From NCBI GenBank assembly GCA_014904845.1, contig MU119424.1:1-64000 (forward strand): DNA of 64,000 nt. The letters run 5' to 3'. A program made the translations under genes and the position numbers. Position 1 is the first letter of the stretch. Each line of letters starts with the position of its first letter. The notes under the pieces were generated by a model. The model made no database searches and was not told where the DNA came from. It saw only the letters and a list, made by a program, of their open reading frames with translations. The stretch comes from Acephala macrosclerotiorum. Its lineage: Eukaryota; Ascomycota; Leotiomycetes; Helotiales; Mollisiaceae. Below, piece after piece: positions 14,705-28,015 of the stretch.

Positions 14705-16879
14705 CTAGATAAGCGTTATAATTTCAGGCTTGCACCCATCAAACCAGTTCTTTTGAAGTTCCCATCTCCGGTTCCATTCCTCTTCACTCTCATGTTCCAT
14801 TTTCTCGCATCTATACCTGGCGAATTGAAACAGTCCCAATCGTGAGAATTTCTGTTTCTCCAAAGCGCGTAGTACTAGGCCTTTAGCTCCGTACGCGTCA
14901 TACTTTTCAGATCGGTCAGAAAGCGGAAGTGAAATGACAGATAAAAGATAAATGGGTGTAGGATCGCTGTTATCCATAGACACCTCCTCCAAACAGTCTT
15001 TCTCAAAAGAAGCATGAAGCGGACCTCCTACACCCTCGAGGTGGCATATTTTCAGCTTCTGGTCGTACACTAAATATGCAGGCCTCAGTAAACCCTTGAC
15101 CCAAAGGCGGCCGCAGATTACACCTCCGAATGGTGCCTCTTTATGTGCCAATTTGATGTTCCAGTGAAGAAGTTCAAGGTGTGACTCATGATGAACAAAC
15201 TCATTGGAGCTCAAATTGTCAAGGCTGACACTACCATTAACGGACGTCCACGACCAAGACGGGCCTTGAAAGGACTGGGGTCTCCGACGAGGTGTTAATA
15301 CTCTCCAGAGAATTGCCCAAGGGAAAGTAAATTCCCATAGTCCGCAAATGTAATTATCCGAAAAAGCTGAAGCAAATTTCTCTGCAATTCCCGATATTGC
15401 AAGACTTCTGTCCTCGGTATTCGACAATTTGCGTGAGGTGTACACGCCGATCAAGTTCTCCCAGGTCTCAATGAGACTCTTCTGAGCCGCAGAAATACTA
15501 GCACCCGAGCTTTCGGCTTTATAATCTAGCGCAAAAAGTTCTTGCTGAAGCCCCACAGCACTACGTCCGTCGTTGCTAACTTCTTGCCAGCCATCGGAGT
15601 ACATCCCTTCTAGCGAGTGATCTTTCGATTGGTGACAGAACCAACTAGTCTGGAAATTTCCAAACTCTAAAATCCTACTAGCTAGAAGGCGTTCTTGCAA
15701 CGGCCATGCCCGGTCGTCTAAAGGCTCTCTCGTGCCTTCCGGCAAAGGCCCCAATCTTGGTCGTTGATACAGGGTCATAATACCATGGTCGCCGCTTTCT
15801 AGATCCTTGAAAGGAAGCCCACATGATGGCTTTAAATGATGAAGTAACTCACGGGGCTTCAGAAAACCCTCTCTCACACTTCTTGCTCTGGAGGCGACGA
15901 GCACAAAAGACGCTTTCTCGTAGATCCGAGGCATCTGGGAAATTTCCTGAGCCATCTCATCAGGGTCGTCTTGCATGATACACAAAGCATCGACCCATAA
16001 GAAGCCAAACCCCAGCTCATTGGTTGTGACGATGGCATCTTGTAATGTGAATGGTAGGTCGGACATATGGATTTTGTCTGTCCAGCGATCAAGGGTTTTG
16101 GTGGTCGTCTTGATTGGCTGGTCACCTCCCCAACAATAGCTCAAAGCTACGTATGCTTCTTTTCGAAGACCACACGTTTCTTGAAGACCCAGGTGCCAAG
16201 TCTCTCCGTCCCGAGTTACGCTGATAAGCCTTTTGGGCAAATAAGATTGTTTCAGCTGAACACAATCTTTGTGATGTTCTTGACACTCTCTGAGCCATTT
16301 TCGATACAATTTAAAGCTTCTTTCAGATCCTGGTGTACGGTTTATCGGGCCGGAGATTCTCAGTCGCCGAGTAGTATCTTCTGGGCCTTTTTGAGGAGAT
16401 GTCAGTATATACTGCTCTAAAATATAATAAAAAGTAGCCAATACTTAGACAAAGAGAGTAGCTATAGAATATAGGATGGAGAGAAAGGAGTATATTTGAG
16501 TGAAATCTAACTTACACGCAGATAAAGATATATGCAAGCGGCTTCCTATTTGTCTCTCCATGTTCCTAGTTTCCGGACTCCACCACATAAAGGTTATTTC
16601 AGACAATCCATCCTTCACAATCGCGGCCAAGACAATATTCCGATAGAACTCTACTTTATATGGCGGGCTTTTAGCAACCAAGTACTGACATAACGTGCAC
16701 TCCTCATTCGCCGCCTCTATTATATCCTTGTATGTAGCTTCAAACACGACATTATACGACTGAATTCCAAATTCATCCATATGCCCGTCGTTAAAGACCG
16801 CTACCAGTCTTTGACAGTGCTTGCAAGTATGATATGACGGTGCGGAGCCTGCATATATCAATCTGTCTGATTTCTCCAT
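14705..16879 (-). CDS. HET-domain protein (heterokaryon incompatibility type), 700 aa
   Basis: Two exons on the minus strand: 16879..16516 and 16443..14705, with intron 16515..16444 opening GTAAGT and closing CTAAG. The acceptor choice keeps frame, because the nearby TTTTAG acceptor would create a stop. HET domain from about residue 219: YVALSYCWGG, then GFGFLWVDALCIMQDDPDE, then the third signature RAWPLQERLL. The N-terminal part carries two Cys pairs (CKHC near residue 20 and CTLCQ near residue 60), as is common in this family. HET proteins trigger programmed cell death when incompatible nuclei meet; the N-terminal HET module is related to TIR folds. The C-terminal half has no recognised domain and probably carries specificity. 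Length and motif order fit stand-alone HET proteins. The gene lies alone in an island between two RIP blocks. The partner or allele specificity cannot be inferred. Confidence 0.88.
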
Positions 16880-18420
16880 AGTGCCAAAGACAGTGAGGGC
16901 CTAGGATCTAATTTATAATCGCTTCTTCATATAGTTGAAGAGGAGACGAGAAAGGATAGGTTTGAGGGTGTGTGGGAAGGTTACGCGTCTAGAATTAATA
17001 GTTAGGGGGTAGAGGGAGTAGAGTGCTTTTGCACGTCTTGATTTGGTCAATTAGGCAGCAGCCGTTTCAACGCACAGACGATTAAGGCGAGACTTCTTGG
17101 CAAACGCCACACAGGCGCCGTCCTTATTTTATGGCGGGACGCTTCTGCCCCCCGTCTCTGCCCCCCCGTCTTTGCCTCTCACCTCTGTTCCTCACCTCCG
17201 TCCCAGCCCCAGATACTATATTTGAAATCACATCATTGATTAGCTAGCAGTTGCAGTCAATACACGTATTTCCGGGGGGTGGGGGGTAGTAGCATAGCGG
17301 GAATCGAATCTGGACCCAGCTCCTGCATGGGTAACGCTGATGCATCCATTCCACTGGCGCGTGAGAGCGCTAGCGTTGATAAAGGAGCAAATTCGGCCCC
17401 GTCGCGCTGGCGCAATCAATGCATTGTCGCATGACAGATACTGGCGTCAGAAAGGGGTAAATTTTGGCTCCATCACGCTAGCGCAGCCATTGCGCTGTCG
17501 CTTGATGGATGCTAGCGCTGGGAATGAAGCAATATTTGAGTAAAGGTAATCTTCATATTGGTTAAAGCTGCGGCTAAGCTTTCCAGCTTCTGCTGCTGTG
17601 TTACCCTAATATGCAAGCCTCATTTCGGAGCCTCGATAACAGCTTCCAATCCAACCACCTGCGTCCGCTCCCAAAATCTTGATTGGTAGTTTCTCTGCCA
17701 GTAAGAAATTTGGGGCGAGCCCTCCAAAATTTTGAGGCGATGCTCGTCGGTGAGCCCCTGTGGAGAAGGAACAACCCAACTACGCGAGGCTTCCCAAATC
17801 GTCGTCCGTGCATCCTTTTCACGTTTCTCTTTAGAACACCGACCTCCACATCTTTTCGAGCTTCATTTTCAAGTATATCGTGTGTCGCAGCTAGGGTCTG
17901 GCTATCCTGATTGATACATTCAGCTCCAAGGCCCAAGGTCCTTGATAGAGGTAATCATTTCTAGCACGTGGTGCGATCAGTGCCGCGCTGCGGCCCAGCT
18001 AGAAGTAAGAGAGAGTACGGAGCACCATAACAGCTAAAGTCACTCGCACAATTATGACACCTGCCAATGTTACTACCGTCTCCGAGTGGTTCTAAACAGA
18101 TTCCATAGTCCTCTACTGCATTAACATCTCTCGTCATTCTGTGTTTTCCTGCGATGGAAGCCGAAGGGAAGAATGAGCGTGCTGGATGTGATCGCTCTCG
18201 ATTGGGTTGGTACCAAACGGCCGAGGGAAGGGGTGTTAGAAAAGGATTAAAGAGGAAGACAGTCGAGTTAAGTAGCAGGGCTACTTTTATAAACTTTTAA
18301 AGCAGCGGCTGGGCCGCGCACGCACCTTGCCCGATGCGGCAGGCGCTAAACCCGGGATAGTAAACACTATACCTGAGATTACTATTATTACATTTTCTCG
18401 TAAAGTTTTATGTATAGCGT
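16880..18420. other. Intergenic region upstream of the HET gene, with a small tandem repeat
   Basis: Nothing convincingly coding was found. Bases 16880-17240 would hold the HET promoter; there is a C-rich run near 17150-17215. An imperfect ~72-bp repeat lies at 17340-17530. Between 17600 and 17940 both strands are open for about 60-110 codons, but no family is recognisable. At 18420 the sequence switches abruptly to the AT-rich RIP composition. Confidence 0.5.
17340..17530. repeat. Imperfect tandem repeat, period about 72 bp, two to three units
   Basis: The stretch aaaggagcaaattcggcccc, followed by gtcgcgctggcgcaatc, recurs about 72 bases later as aaaggggtaaattttggctc followed by catcacgctagcgcagcc. 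A partial third unit precedes them (actggcgcgtgagagcgctagcgttg). GCGCTAGCG-type short palindromes recur within it. Period 72 is divisible by three and one frame is open for 67 codons, but the frame starts and ends within the repeat and resembles no family. Confidence 0.55.
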
Positions 18421-20404
18421 TTTTTAAAATATTCTTCGAAATTATAAATATTTTATCGAATAAAATCGAAAAATAAAATGCGATTTTAAAATTTAAATAT
18501 AAAATAAAATTCGAATAAAAAGTAAATTCGAATATAAAGCGATTAATGTAAATAAGACTTTGAATAAATATAAATTAATATATATAATTAAAATATAAAA
18601 TTTGTAAAAACTATAAAAATTAAAAAAAAAAAAAATTTAAATTTAAATTTTTATTTAAAAATCGAAATTTAAAGTTTTTACGATTATAAAAAAAGTTTTT
18701 AAATCGTAAATTTTAATAAAAAAAGTAATAATATTAAGTACTAATAATAATAAAAAAAATAGAGAAAAATAAATCGAAATTTTAAAAAATGAAATACTAA
18801 TATTAGCGCGATTATATAATTCGTATAACGACAATTAATTCGATTTAATTAATAAATAAAATAACTCGAGAAATTAATTAAACGAAATAAAAACCAATTT
18901 AATTCGATCAATGGATAAAATATTTCGAAAAATCGATTAAACGAAAAAAAGAAATATAATAAAAATTAAATAAAAATATATGAAAATAAAAAACAAAAAA
19001 TCGATATAATAAAATAAGTATTAAATTTATCGAAAAAAAGTTTAAACGAAAATTAAAATTATATTTACGATATATATTAAATACTTTAAAACGAATTTAA
19101 AAATAATTTATATATTAATAGAAATTGAAATAATAAAAACTAAAAACTATTTTTATTAATATAAAACTCGTTATTATTGAAATAAATTAAATAGTTTATA
19201 ATATTTAAATTAATAGTTTTTTAAGAAACTTTTTATAAATAAACGTTATTAATTTTTTCTAAGAAAAAAACGAATTTTAATAATAAAATTAAAATCTCGA
19301 AAAAAATAAAAATAAATTTTTTTTTAAAAAATTAAAAAATTACAACGAATTCGATAATAAAACTATAAAAATTTATTAATATTTTATTTTTAATTCGATA
19401 CGATATAATCGATAACGTTTAAAATTATTATAAATACTTTTTAAAACTTTTTATTTTTATTTTAAAATAATTATAATTATTATTAAATCGAGAATAATAA
19501 TAATAAATATATAAAAAAATAATAATATATTTTTTATTTTTTATATTTTTTATTTAATTATTAAATTTTATCGAATCGATAATAATACGTAATCGAAAAT
19601 AAATTTAATTATAAAAATTTAATATAAAAATAAATAACGTATACGTTAATATAAAAAAAACTTAAAATAATTTATTTTAAACTAAAAATTAAATTTTAAA
19701 TTTAAATTTAATTTAAGTTTAAATTTAATTTAATTTTAATTTTAAACGAGATTTATTTACGATTTAAATATTATATTAAAAAATAAAAATAAAAATATTA
19801 TAAATATATAATAAATATAATAAAAAAAATTATTAAATTTATTTAATTATTTTTTTTTTATATTTATAAAAAGTATTTAATAATAATTACTTTTTTTTTA
19901 AATGTTTATAATATTATTTTATTTCGTATTTAAAATAAATACATTAAATAAATTTCAATTACAATATTATATTATTAATAAAAGTTTTAATTATCGAACG
20001 AATAAAAAAAAACGTTAATAAAAATATTCGATAAAAAAAAATTAAATAATAATAATAATATTTATTTATAAAATATAAAAATAATAATAATAATAATATA
20101 TTTATTAAATATCGATATTGTAATATATATTTATTAAATATAATTTTTACGTTTATTAAATATTTAAAATATTATTAAAAAATTTTATAATTTTATATAT
20201 TTAAAAAAAAAAAAAATTATTAATTAATTTTTCGAATCGAATATTACGTTTTTATAAACTTTTTTAAATTTAAAATTAAAAGAATTTTTTTTTGTAATTT
20301 TTTTTTTTTTTTTTAAATAAATTGAATTTTAATATATATTAATAAAAAAATAAAAAAAAAATAAAAAAATAAATATAATATATTTATTAAAATAAAATCG
20401 AAAT
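18421..20404. repeat. RIP-mutated AT-rich block, left of the LTR element
   Basis: Composition matches the first block: A/T runs, C almost only in CpG, no open frame of meaning. No terminal repeats could be paired within it. It ends directly at the 5-bp duplication that flanks the LTR element at 20405-20409, so the LTR element inserted into sequence that is itself mutated repeat DNA. Confidence 0.8.
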
Positions 20405-20409
20405 ATATT

Positions 20410-20637
20410 TATCGATATTACAAAAATACTATTATTCGAGCTCGATAATAAAACGCACGATAAGATCTTTGATTTTTAGTATACGTTGTTTATTTTAATA
20501 ATTAATTAGATTATCTCGAGTAAAAACTCGAGATTAAAGACTATATACTAGAAATAAGAATAAAACAATACTAATTAAATACGGTCTCAGATCGCACGTA
20601 AATATTACGTGAATATTTCGTAATATTTATTTCGATA
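20410..20637. repeat. Left LTR (228 bp)
   Basis: Aligns over its whole length with 22773-23000. Most differences are C/T or G/A transitions, as RIP produces. It contains the inverted repeat CTCGAG-taaaaa-CTCGAG-like motif near 20515-20532. It begins right after the ATATT duplication. No convincing primer-binding site was recognised immediately downstream of 20637. Confidence 0.85.
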
Positions 20638-22772
20638 CTAGTAATTCTTTTTTTATGAGAAAAAACGCAGATCGTACGAATAAAATTATTCTCTTTTTTT
20701 ACTATGTTTTACTAGTATATAAAACTCGCTAATTCTAAACAAATAAAATTATAAAAAAGTAGAAAGCACGTAATCGAACTCCGGAAATAGCGCTAACAAA
20801 CTAGCGTTATTTTTCGAAGCTCGTCGAAGTTTATAATTATCGAGTTTAAAAGAATTCTTTTATTCTCGATTTAAAATTTCAAGTATTTAAAACACTAAAA
20901 ACAACAAATATTCTTCGAACAAAAACATCCCTATTTTAAGCCTTATTTTAGACAGCGGCTTATACAAACGAACGAAAAATGAATCGAAAGCTAAATAATA
21001 GTACTTACTCTTATTAATCAAGCAAAGCAAGCATAGTACTCACTAGCGATTCATTGCCTAACAAGTCAAATAGTCGCAGTACTAAACACAAACGCCCTTC
21101 CATCTATCCTCTCATCTATCCCCTTATCCATCCCTTGGCACTGCTTTCTTTTATCGGTGTCGTGCCTAACCGATACCTTCTCGCTACCAGCACTTCTTAC
21201 CGTTGTAATGGAAACTGCTAGTGTCTCGAAGGTCTTCTCGATTTCCTCGGCCGAGCGGGGAAAATCGAGAACTCAAGATTATACTCTGTCTATTACTATG
21301 TTTTTCGCAGTTTTTACTCTTGTTGCTTTACAATGAGAGTATCGTAGTGCCGATTGCCTGTTGTAGCGAGTAAGTATTTTAATTCTGTATTTTACTTAAT
21401 TATTGTTTATACTAGTTCAAAGGCCGTTTTAAAAATTGTTTTAAATGGTTCTCATTTTACTATTAAAAGTTTTTATTCGAAAATTTATCGTTCGAAAATT
21501 GGTCGAAATAGTTGTTCGATTATTAGATTAAAAGTTATTAATACTATAATTCGTGGATTAATTTTAATTGAAATAAAGTACTCTAATAAAAACTTTATTT
21601 ATTAAGTCTCTTATTATACTTCTATAAAAAAAATCTACTTATTTTAATTTGAGCATTTATTTCTTTAATAGTCTATTTATAGTACTTTTTATTTTTAATA
21701 AACTTTTCGAGTTTTTTAATAATTGGTTATTTTTTTTTTAGTATTTATATTTTTCGTTTATATAAAAGATTTTTTAAGTCTCGAATAAAATCTTTTTTTA
21801 TAAAAAGTAATATTTCTTTGGTTTATTCTTTAAAAAAAATTTTAAAGTACTTTTATAATTTGTAGTTCGAATATTCGAAGTTCTTATAATTTATAATATT
21901 ATATATAATAAATTTATTAGTAGTTTTTTTATTTAAATTTGCTTTAAAATTAATTGTATTTCTTTATTTACTAAAATCGTATTCGTATTTATATATAAAT
22001 ATTTTAATAAAAGTAAATTAGTAATATAAAAATAAATATTAAAACAAATAATAAAATAAATAAAAAAATAGATATTAGAATAAATAATTAATTCAAAAGC
22101 GAATAAGCGATTTAAATATTCGATAAAGTTTTGCAAATAGTTTCGAGTAAATAGAAACGTTTATAAGTTATTTTAATGATCGATTGAAATAATCGTAAAA
22201 TAGTACTACTATATTATCGATCGATTAACTCGAAATTATAAAGAGTAAATAAGTTTAATTGGAATGAAAAATAAGAATAAATGTCGTAATTTGTAAAAGT
22301 TTTCGATTGATCGTAGAATAGTACTATCGATATACTAAAATCGATTAAATTCGAAATTATAGAGAGTAAGTAAATATAATCGAAATAAAAAAATAAAAAT
22401 AAGTATTGATTCGATGCGATACTTAAAATCAAATAATAAGTATAATAATTTAATTAGTTGTTTAATCGAGTTTTTCGTGAAATAATATTATTTTATGTGA
22501 TAAACGTAAATTTGAATTGATTATTTAAAAGTACGAATTTTTCTATAATTAATTTTTTCGAATCTTTAAAAATCGAAAAAACGCTAAAATCTCGTTTTTA
22601 CGAAAAAAATAATAAAATTCTCTCATAGTTCAATAATATTTAAAAGCGTTTTCTCGAAATTTTTTAGTATTTTTTATAGTCGATTTATTAATATTTTTAA
22701 TCTGCTATATTTAGTTTTTTTCAGTAGTATTTAATTAGTTTATATTCAATTGTAAAATTGAATATTAATTAA

Positions 22773-23000
22773 TATCGATATTATAAAAATACTATTATTC
22801 GAGTTCGATAATAAGACGCACAATAAAATCCTTGGTTTTTAATATGCGTTATTTATTTTAATGATTAATTCGATTATCTCGAGTAAAAACTCGAGATCAA
22901 AGACTATATACTAGAAATGAGAGTAAAATAATACTAGCTAAATGCGGTCTCGGACCGCACGTGAATATCACGTGAATATTCCGTGATATTTGTTTCGACA
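22773..23000. repeat. Right LTR (228 bp), better preserved copy
   Basis: Same length as the left copy and less mutated, so it still shows clear hairpins: TGCGGTC-tcg-GACCGCA at 22943-22959 and CACGTG-aatat-CACGTG at 22958-22974, overlapping each other by two bases. It ends TCGACA at 23000, followed by the ATATT duplication. No clear polypurine tract was seen just upstream. Confidence 0.85.
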
Positions 23001-23010
23001 ATATTATAAG

Positions 23011-23600
23011 TATATTAATATATTTTGAAGTAAAAATGAGATTATACTTTCGAATAATTCGAAAGCGATTATAAACGCTATTATTAACAATTGAAAATCG
23101 AAAATAATTATTAAATTCGATTAATATATTTCAAAGTAAAAATAAAAATACATTTTTTAATAATTCGAAAATATTATAAAATAATTGAAATTTAAAAAAA
23201 TAATTAATCGCGATTAGTATATTTCGAAGTAAAAATAAAAACTATTTTTTAATAGTTCGAAAATAAAATAATTAAAATTTAAAAATAAATAATTAATTGT
23301 AATTAATATATTTCAAAATAGAAATAAAAATAATTCGAAAATAATTCGAAAATAAAATAATTAAAATTCGAAAATAAATAATTAATTGTAATTAATATAT
23401 TTCGAAGTAAAAATAAAAATGCATTTTTTAATAGCTCGAAAATAAAATAATTAAAATTTAAAATTAAATAATTAATTACGATTAATATATTTCGAAGTAA
23501 AAATAAAAAAATATTTTTTAATAATTCGAAAATAAAACGCTCGAAATATCGAAAAATAAAAAATAAAAAATTCGAAAATAATTAATTATTAATTTTTTTA
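23011..23600. repeat. AT-rich satellite, six units of about 88-106 bp
   Basis: Units start with ttaatatattTcgaagtaaa or close variants at about 23015, 23121, 23214, 23303, 23392 and 23482, a spacing of 106, 93, 89, 89 and 90 bases. Each unit continues with a run like aataaaaa, then aattcgaaaataaaataatt, then aataattaatt. A more diverged unit appears near 23840. The array begins a few bases after the LTR element. Differences among units are mostly transitions, so RIP has acted on it. Confidence 0.8.
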
Positions 23601-26600
23601 ATCGACGAAAGTATTTTCATTTTATAATTTTTATATATTTATTTTTTATCGATTTAATATCGTAATTTTTAATTGTATTATATATCGAAGTTCTCGTAAT
23701 AGTAAAACAAATAACGAAGTATAAAATTAACGATAACGTGAAATAATATCGACGATAATTAATTATTAGTTTTTAAATTTATAATAAAATCGTTTTATTA
23801 TAATAAAAACGAAAAAAAAAGATTATAAATTAATTAATTTATTTCGTAGTAAAAATAAAAATATATTTATTAATAATATTCGAAAATCAAAAATTATTTT
23901 TATTTTTATTTTGATTTTATAATTAGTAAACGAAAATAATAATCGACGATAATTAATTATTAGTTTTTAAATTAGTAACGAGATTATTTCGTTATAATAA
24001 AAACAAAAAAAAATAAAAAGTTTATATTAATAGTAAAAAAAAGAGAATATAGTTTATATTAAAAATAAAATAAAAAATAAAATAAAAAATTTACAATAAT
24101 TAAACAATTTATAAATAGTTTTTTAGCGTTATTAAAAAGTATTTATTAACGTAAAATAATTACGTAAATATTACGATTAAAAGTCGAAATAAAAATAAAT
24201 AAATAAAGTGAATAATTAATAAATTTATTATTATAAAATAAATAATTAAATAACGAAATAAAAAATTAAATAAAAATATATATATTTAGCGAGTAATTAA
24301 TATAAATTATTATATATTATATCGTTATAATTAAAAAGCAATTTATTTAATATTATATAAAAATATAAAATACTCGAGTAATAGTATTTACTTTTATTTT
24401 ATACGATAAATATTTTAATAATTAAATATATAAAAAACTCGAAATTAAAATATTTAAAAAAATTTAAATATTAAAAATCGTTTTATTAACTTTTTATATT
24501 TATAGTATTAATATTTATAAAATTATATAATTTTTTCAAAGAAACGTTTAATAATATTTAAAAGTTTTCAAGTCTTCGATTAATAGCGTCGAATTAATTT
24601 ACGATTACTTTGTAATTGAATCGTATTAATAATATCGAGTATTGTAAATATAAATGGATTTATTTTTTAATTATTGTAATTTAATTTTTTTTATTGTAAA
24701 AACATTTTATTTTTACGATTTTTATAATTTTTACGATTTTAATTATTTTAAATTAATATATCGCGCATTATTTAAAATAATATAAAGATTAAAAAAGTTT
24801 TTATATTTAATAAATATTATATTTATCGTACGTCGCTATTATCGTCGCAATTTTTATTAAAATATATTAATATTATAAATATATCACTTAGTAAACTTTT
24901 TTAATTAAAACGCGTCGAGATTTAAAATTAAAAAAAATTTAAAACGCGAAATTTTAATAAATTAAATAACGATAAATTAAATAAAATATATTAATTAAAA
25001 AATTCGAACGAATCGATTAAAAGTTTTATTAAAAACTATGAAAAATTTTATAAAAATTAAATTAACGATTCGAATATATTTATTATATTCGAAGTTTTTC
25101 ATATTAAATATATAATAATATTTATATTTATAAAAGTCAAACGATAATAATAAAATTATACGAATAAACTCGATCGCTTTAATAAATAAATAAAAAAAAA
25201 AAAATATATATATATTTTAAGAATTTGAAAAATTTTAATTTAATAATTATAAAAGTAATTAAATTGATTTAATAAAAGTATTATATTTTATAATCGCTTT
25301 AAAATAAATATTTATTAAAGATTTTTTAGTTTTTTATAGAAATACTTTTACGAGATTTACGAAGTAAAATATATATCGAGTAAAAGAAAAAAAAAAGTCG
25401 TTCGCCAATTGGCTCGTTTGCGAGTCGGTAAACAGTTTTTTTCTTTTGAAATAAAAAAAACATTTTATCGTAATAATTAAATTTATTATAATTTTTTTAA
25501 TTTTTTTTAAATAAATTTTATTTACGATTATTTAATTTTTATATTTAATAATTTTTCAAATAAATTTCTATTATTTCTTTTTAAACTTTAATAAATAAAT
25601 TAATAATTTTATTATAATTTTTTATAATTAAAATACTATAAATTAATTTTTTATATTTTTTAATAATAATAATTAATATTAATATTATTTGTTTTTTTAT
25701 TACGCGATTTAATATTTTTTTTTATTAATATAATTATCGATTTTATTTTATTAAAATTTCGTTTTAATACGTATTAATTTATTTCGAAATTTATATTTAT
25801 ATTATTTAATTTTTATTTTATTATTAAAAAAAATCTTTTTTAAATAATTTTAATAAAATTTTTTAAATTTATTATTTTATTAAAACGTTTTTTTAATATT
25901 TAACGATTTTTTTAAATTGCTTTTTTTATATATTTTTTTTATAAATTATTATAATTTTTTTTTTTTTTTTTTTTCGAAATATTTTTTAAAATTTTTTAAA
26001 TTTATTAATTTCGTATCGATTTATAATAATATATAATTTAATTTTATATTTATAATCGAATTTATTTATATTATAATTTTTTTTTATTAATACGTTTATA
26101 TTATTAATAATTAAATAATTATTAAATAATTAATTTATTATTTTTTTATCAATATTTTGTTTTTATTATAAATTCGTAATTTGTATTAATTAAAATCGTC
26201 GATAATTATTTAATCGTATATTTTCAATATTATAATAATTCGTTTTACGATTTTATTATTATTTATTAAACGATATATATTATATATATATAATTCGTTT
26301 AAAAGTTTAATAAATATTATTTTTTTAATTCGTTAATTAAAAAAATATATAATAATATTTTTTTTAATATAAATAAATATTTTAAAACGTTTTTTTTATT
26401 TCGTTATTAATTCGAATATATTATAAATTAAATATATTTTAATTTTTTTTTTTATAATTTATTTAATATAAATACGATCGATTTTTATATTAAAATAATT
26501 ATTATTATTTTTTCGAATTCGATTTATAATAAAATTTTATATTATTATTTTTATATTTATATAAATATTTTTTCGATATTAATATTTTTAAAAAATAATT

Positions 26601-28015
26601 TTTTTTTTTGGAATTTTTTTAATAATTTTTTTAATTTTAATATTTTTTTTTTATATTTAATTATTATAATTTATACGTTAAAATAAATTTAATTTTATAA
26701 TTTTTTTAACGATTTAAAAAAATATATAATTAATTCGTAATCGTATTTTTTATTGTAATAAAATACGTATCGTAATAATTAATCGATATATATTATTTCG
26801 TAATATATACGTTTATATTTTTTATATTTTTTATTTTTATAATATAATTCAAAGTAATATTTTTAATAATTCGAATAAAATTTTAATTTATTTTTTTCGT
26901 TTAATATAATTAATTTTTTTTATTCGTTAAAAAATTTAATATATTTTTTTAATTTTTTTTTTTTTTAAAAAAATAAAAAAATATTATTAAATTTTTTTTT
27001 TTTTATAAAATATTTTAATTATTTTAAATTCGTATTTATAATTTTTTATAATTTTTTTTTTACGTATTATTTATTAGAAAATTTAAAAAAAAAAAAATTT
27101 AAAATTCGATTTTTTTAATTAAAATTTTTTTTATTTTTTTCGTTTTATCGATAAATATTACTTCGAATTTTTTTTTCGAATTTTTATTTTTATTTTTAAA
27201 ATTTTCGTTTATTATATAATTTTTTTATATATAATTATAATAATTATCGATTTTAAAAATAAAACGAATTTTACGATTTATAATATATTAATTTAAAAAC
27301 GTTATTTTTAACGTAAAATATAAAAAAAACTCGTAAATTTTATTTTTTATTTTTTTATTTTTATAAATTAATAATATTTATTTATAATTATTTTTTATAA
27401 TTTTAATAATTTATTTTATTATTTAAATAATAATAATAATATATTTTTTTTATTACTCGTTATTTATAATTATATAATTTTACGTAATAATTAAATTTAT
27501 ATTAATATTTTTTCGATTATTTTAATTAATTTTTTATTTTATTAAATATTATTAAATTATATCGTTTAAATTTTCAATTTTATTAAAATTTTTATAATTT
27601 TTCGAATATTTTTTAAAACGATATTATAAATTTATTATCGTATATTATTAAAATCGATATTTAACGTATTTTTTATAAATATTATATTTTTAATAATTCG
27701 AATTATAAAGTTTTTTATAGTTTTTTTTTTAAATCGTAATATTTTTCGTTTATAATTAAAATAATTCGTATTATATAAATAATATGTAATTTAATAATAA
27801 TTAATATTAGTTTTTAAAACGAACGACCAATTAAATTTTTTTTTTTTTTTTTTATAAAATTTATTATTACTAATAAAAAACGAATTTAATTAATTATAAA
27901 TCGATTTAAAACTTATTTTTAAATAATCGAAGAAATTTCGTCGACGTTTTTATTCCGTACTTACGACGAGTTCTAAAAAAGATTTTTTTAACGTCGTACT
28001 CTATCCTTTAAATTA
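23601..28015. repeat. RIP-mutated AT-rich block, right of the LTR element
   Basis: Strongly A/T with isolated CpG and no genes. A short GC-richer patch at about 25397-25437 (gttcgccaattggctcgttt, then gcgagtcggtaaacag) stands out but folds into no tRNA and encodes nothing. The block fades into normal sequence around 28015, about 325 bases before the stop codon of the gasdermin-like gene. Confidence 0.8.

Larger units (their letters stand above)
20410..23000. mobile_element. LTR retrotransposon remnant, 2591 bp, with paired 228-bp LTRs and 5-bp target duplication
   Basis: Two direct repeats of equal length (20410-20637 and 22773-23000) bound the element. The ends are TATCGA and TCGATA/TCGACA, consistent with original TGTCGA...TCGACA termini in which RIP changed TG to TA on the left and CA to TA at the end of the left LTR. 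The flanking five bases ATATT at 20405-20409 and 23001-23005 are identical, a proper target-site duplication. The interior is only 2135 bases, much shorter than Copia or Gypsy elements, with no integrase or reverse transcriptase visible. Bases 20930-21350 keep near-normal composition while 21350-22770 are degraded. A non-autonomous or internally deleted element is the best reading; orientation is not established. Confidence 0.85.

Noticed and set aside
17601..17936. Minus-strand 111-codon frame containing ECINQDS, resembling a HET motif
   Set aside because: The rest shows none of the other HET motifs, and the opposite strand is equally open.
21354..22432. Open frames inside the LTR element
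   Set aside because: They are low-complexity Ile/Tyr/Phe/Asn-rich translations of RIP-mutated DNA without any gag, protease, reverse transcriptase or integrase motif.
25397..25437. GC-richer patch inside the RIP block as a possible tRNA
   Set aside because: It does not fold as a cloverleaf and lacks A- and B-box sequences.
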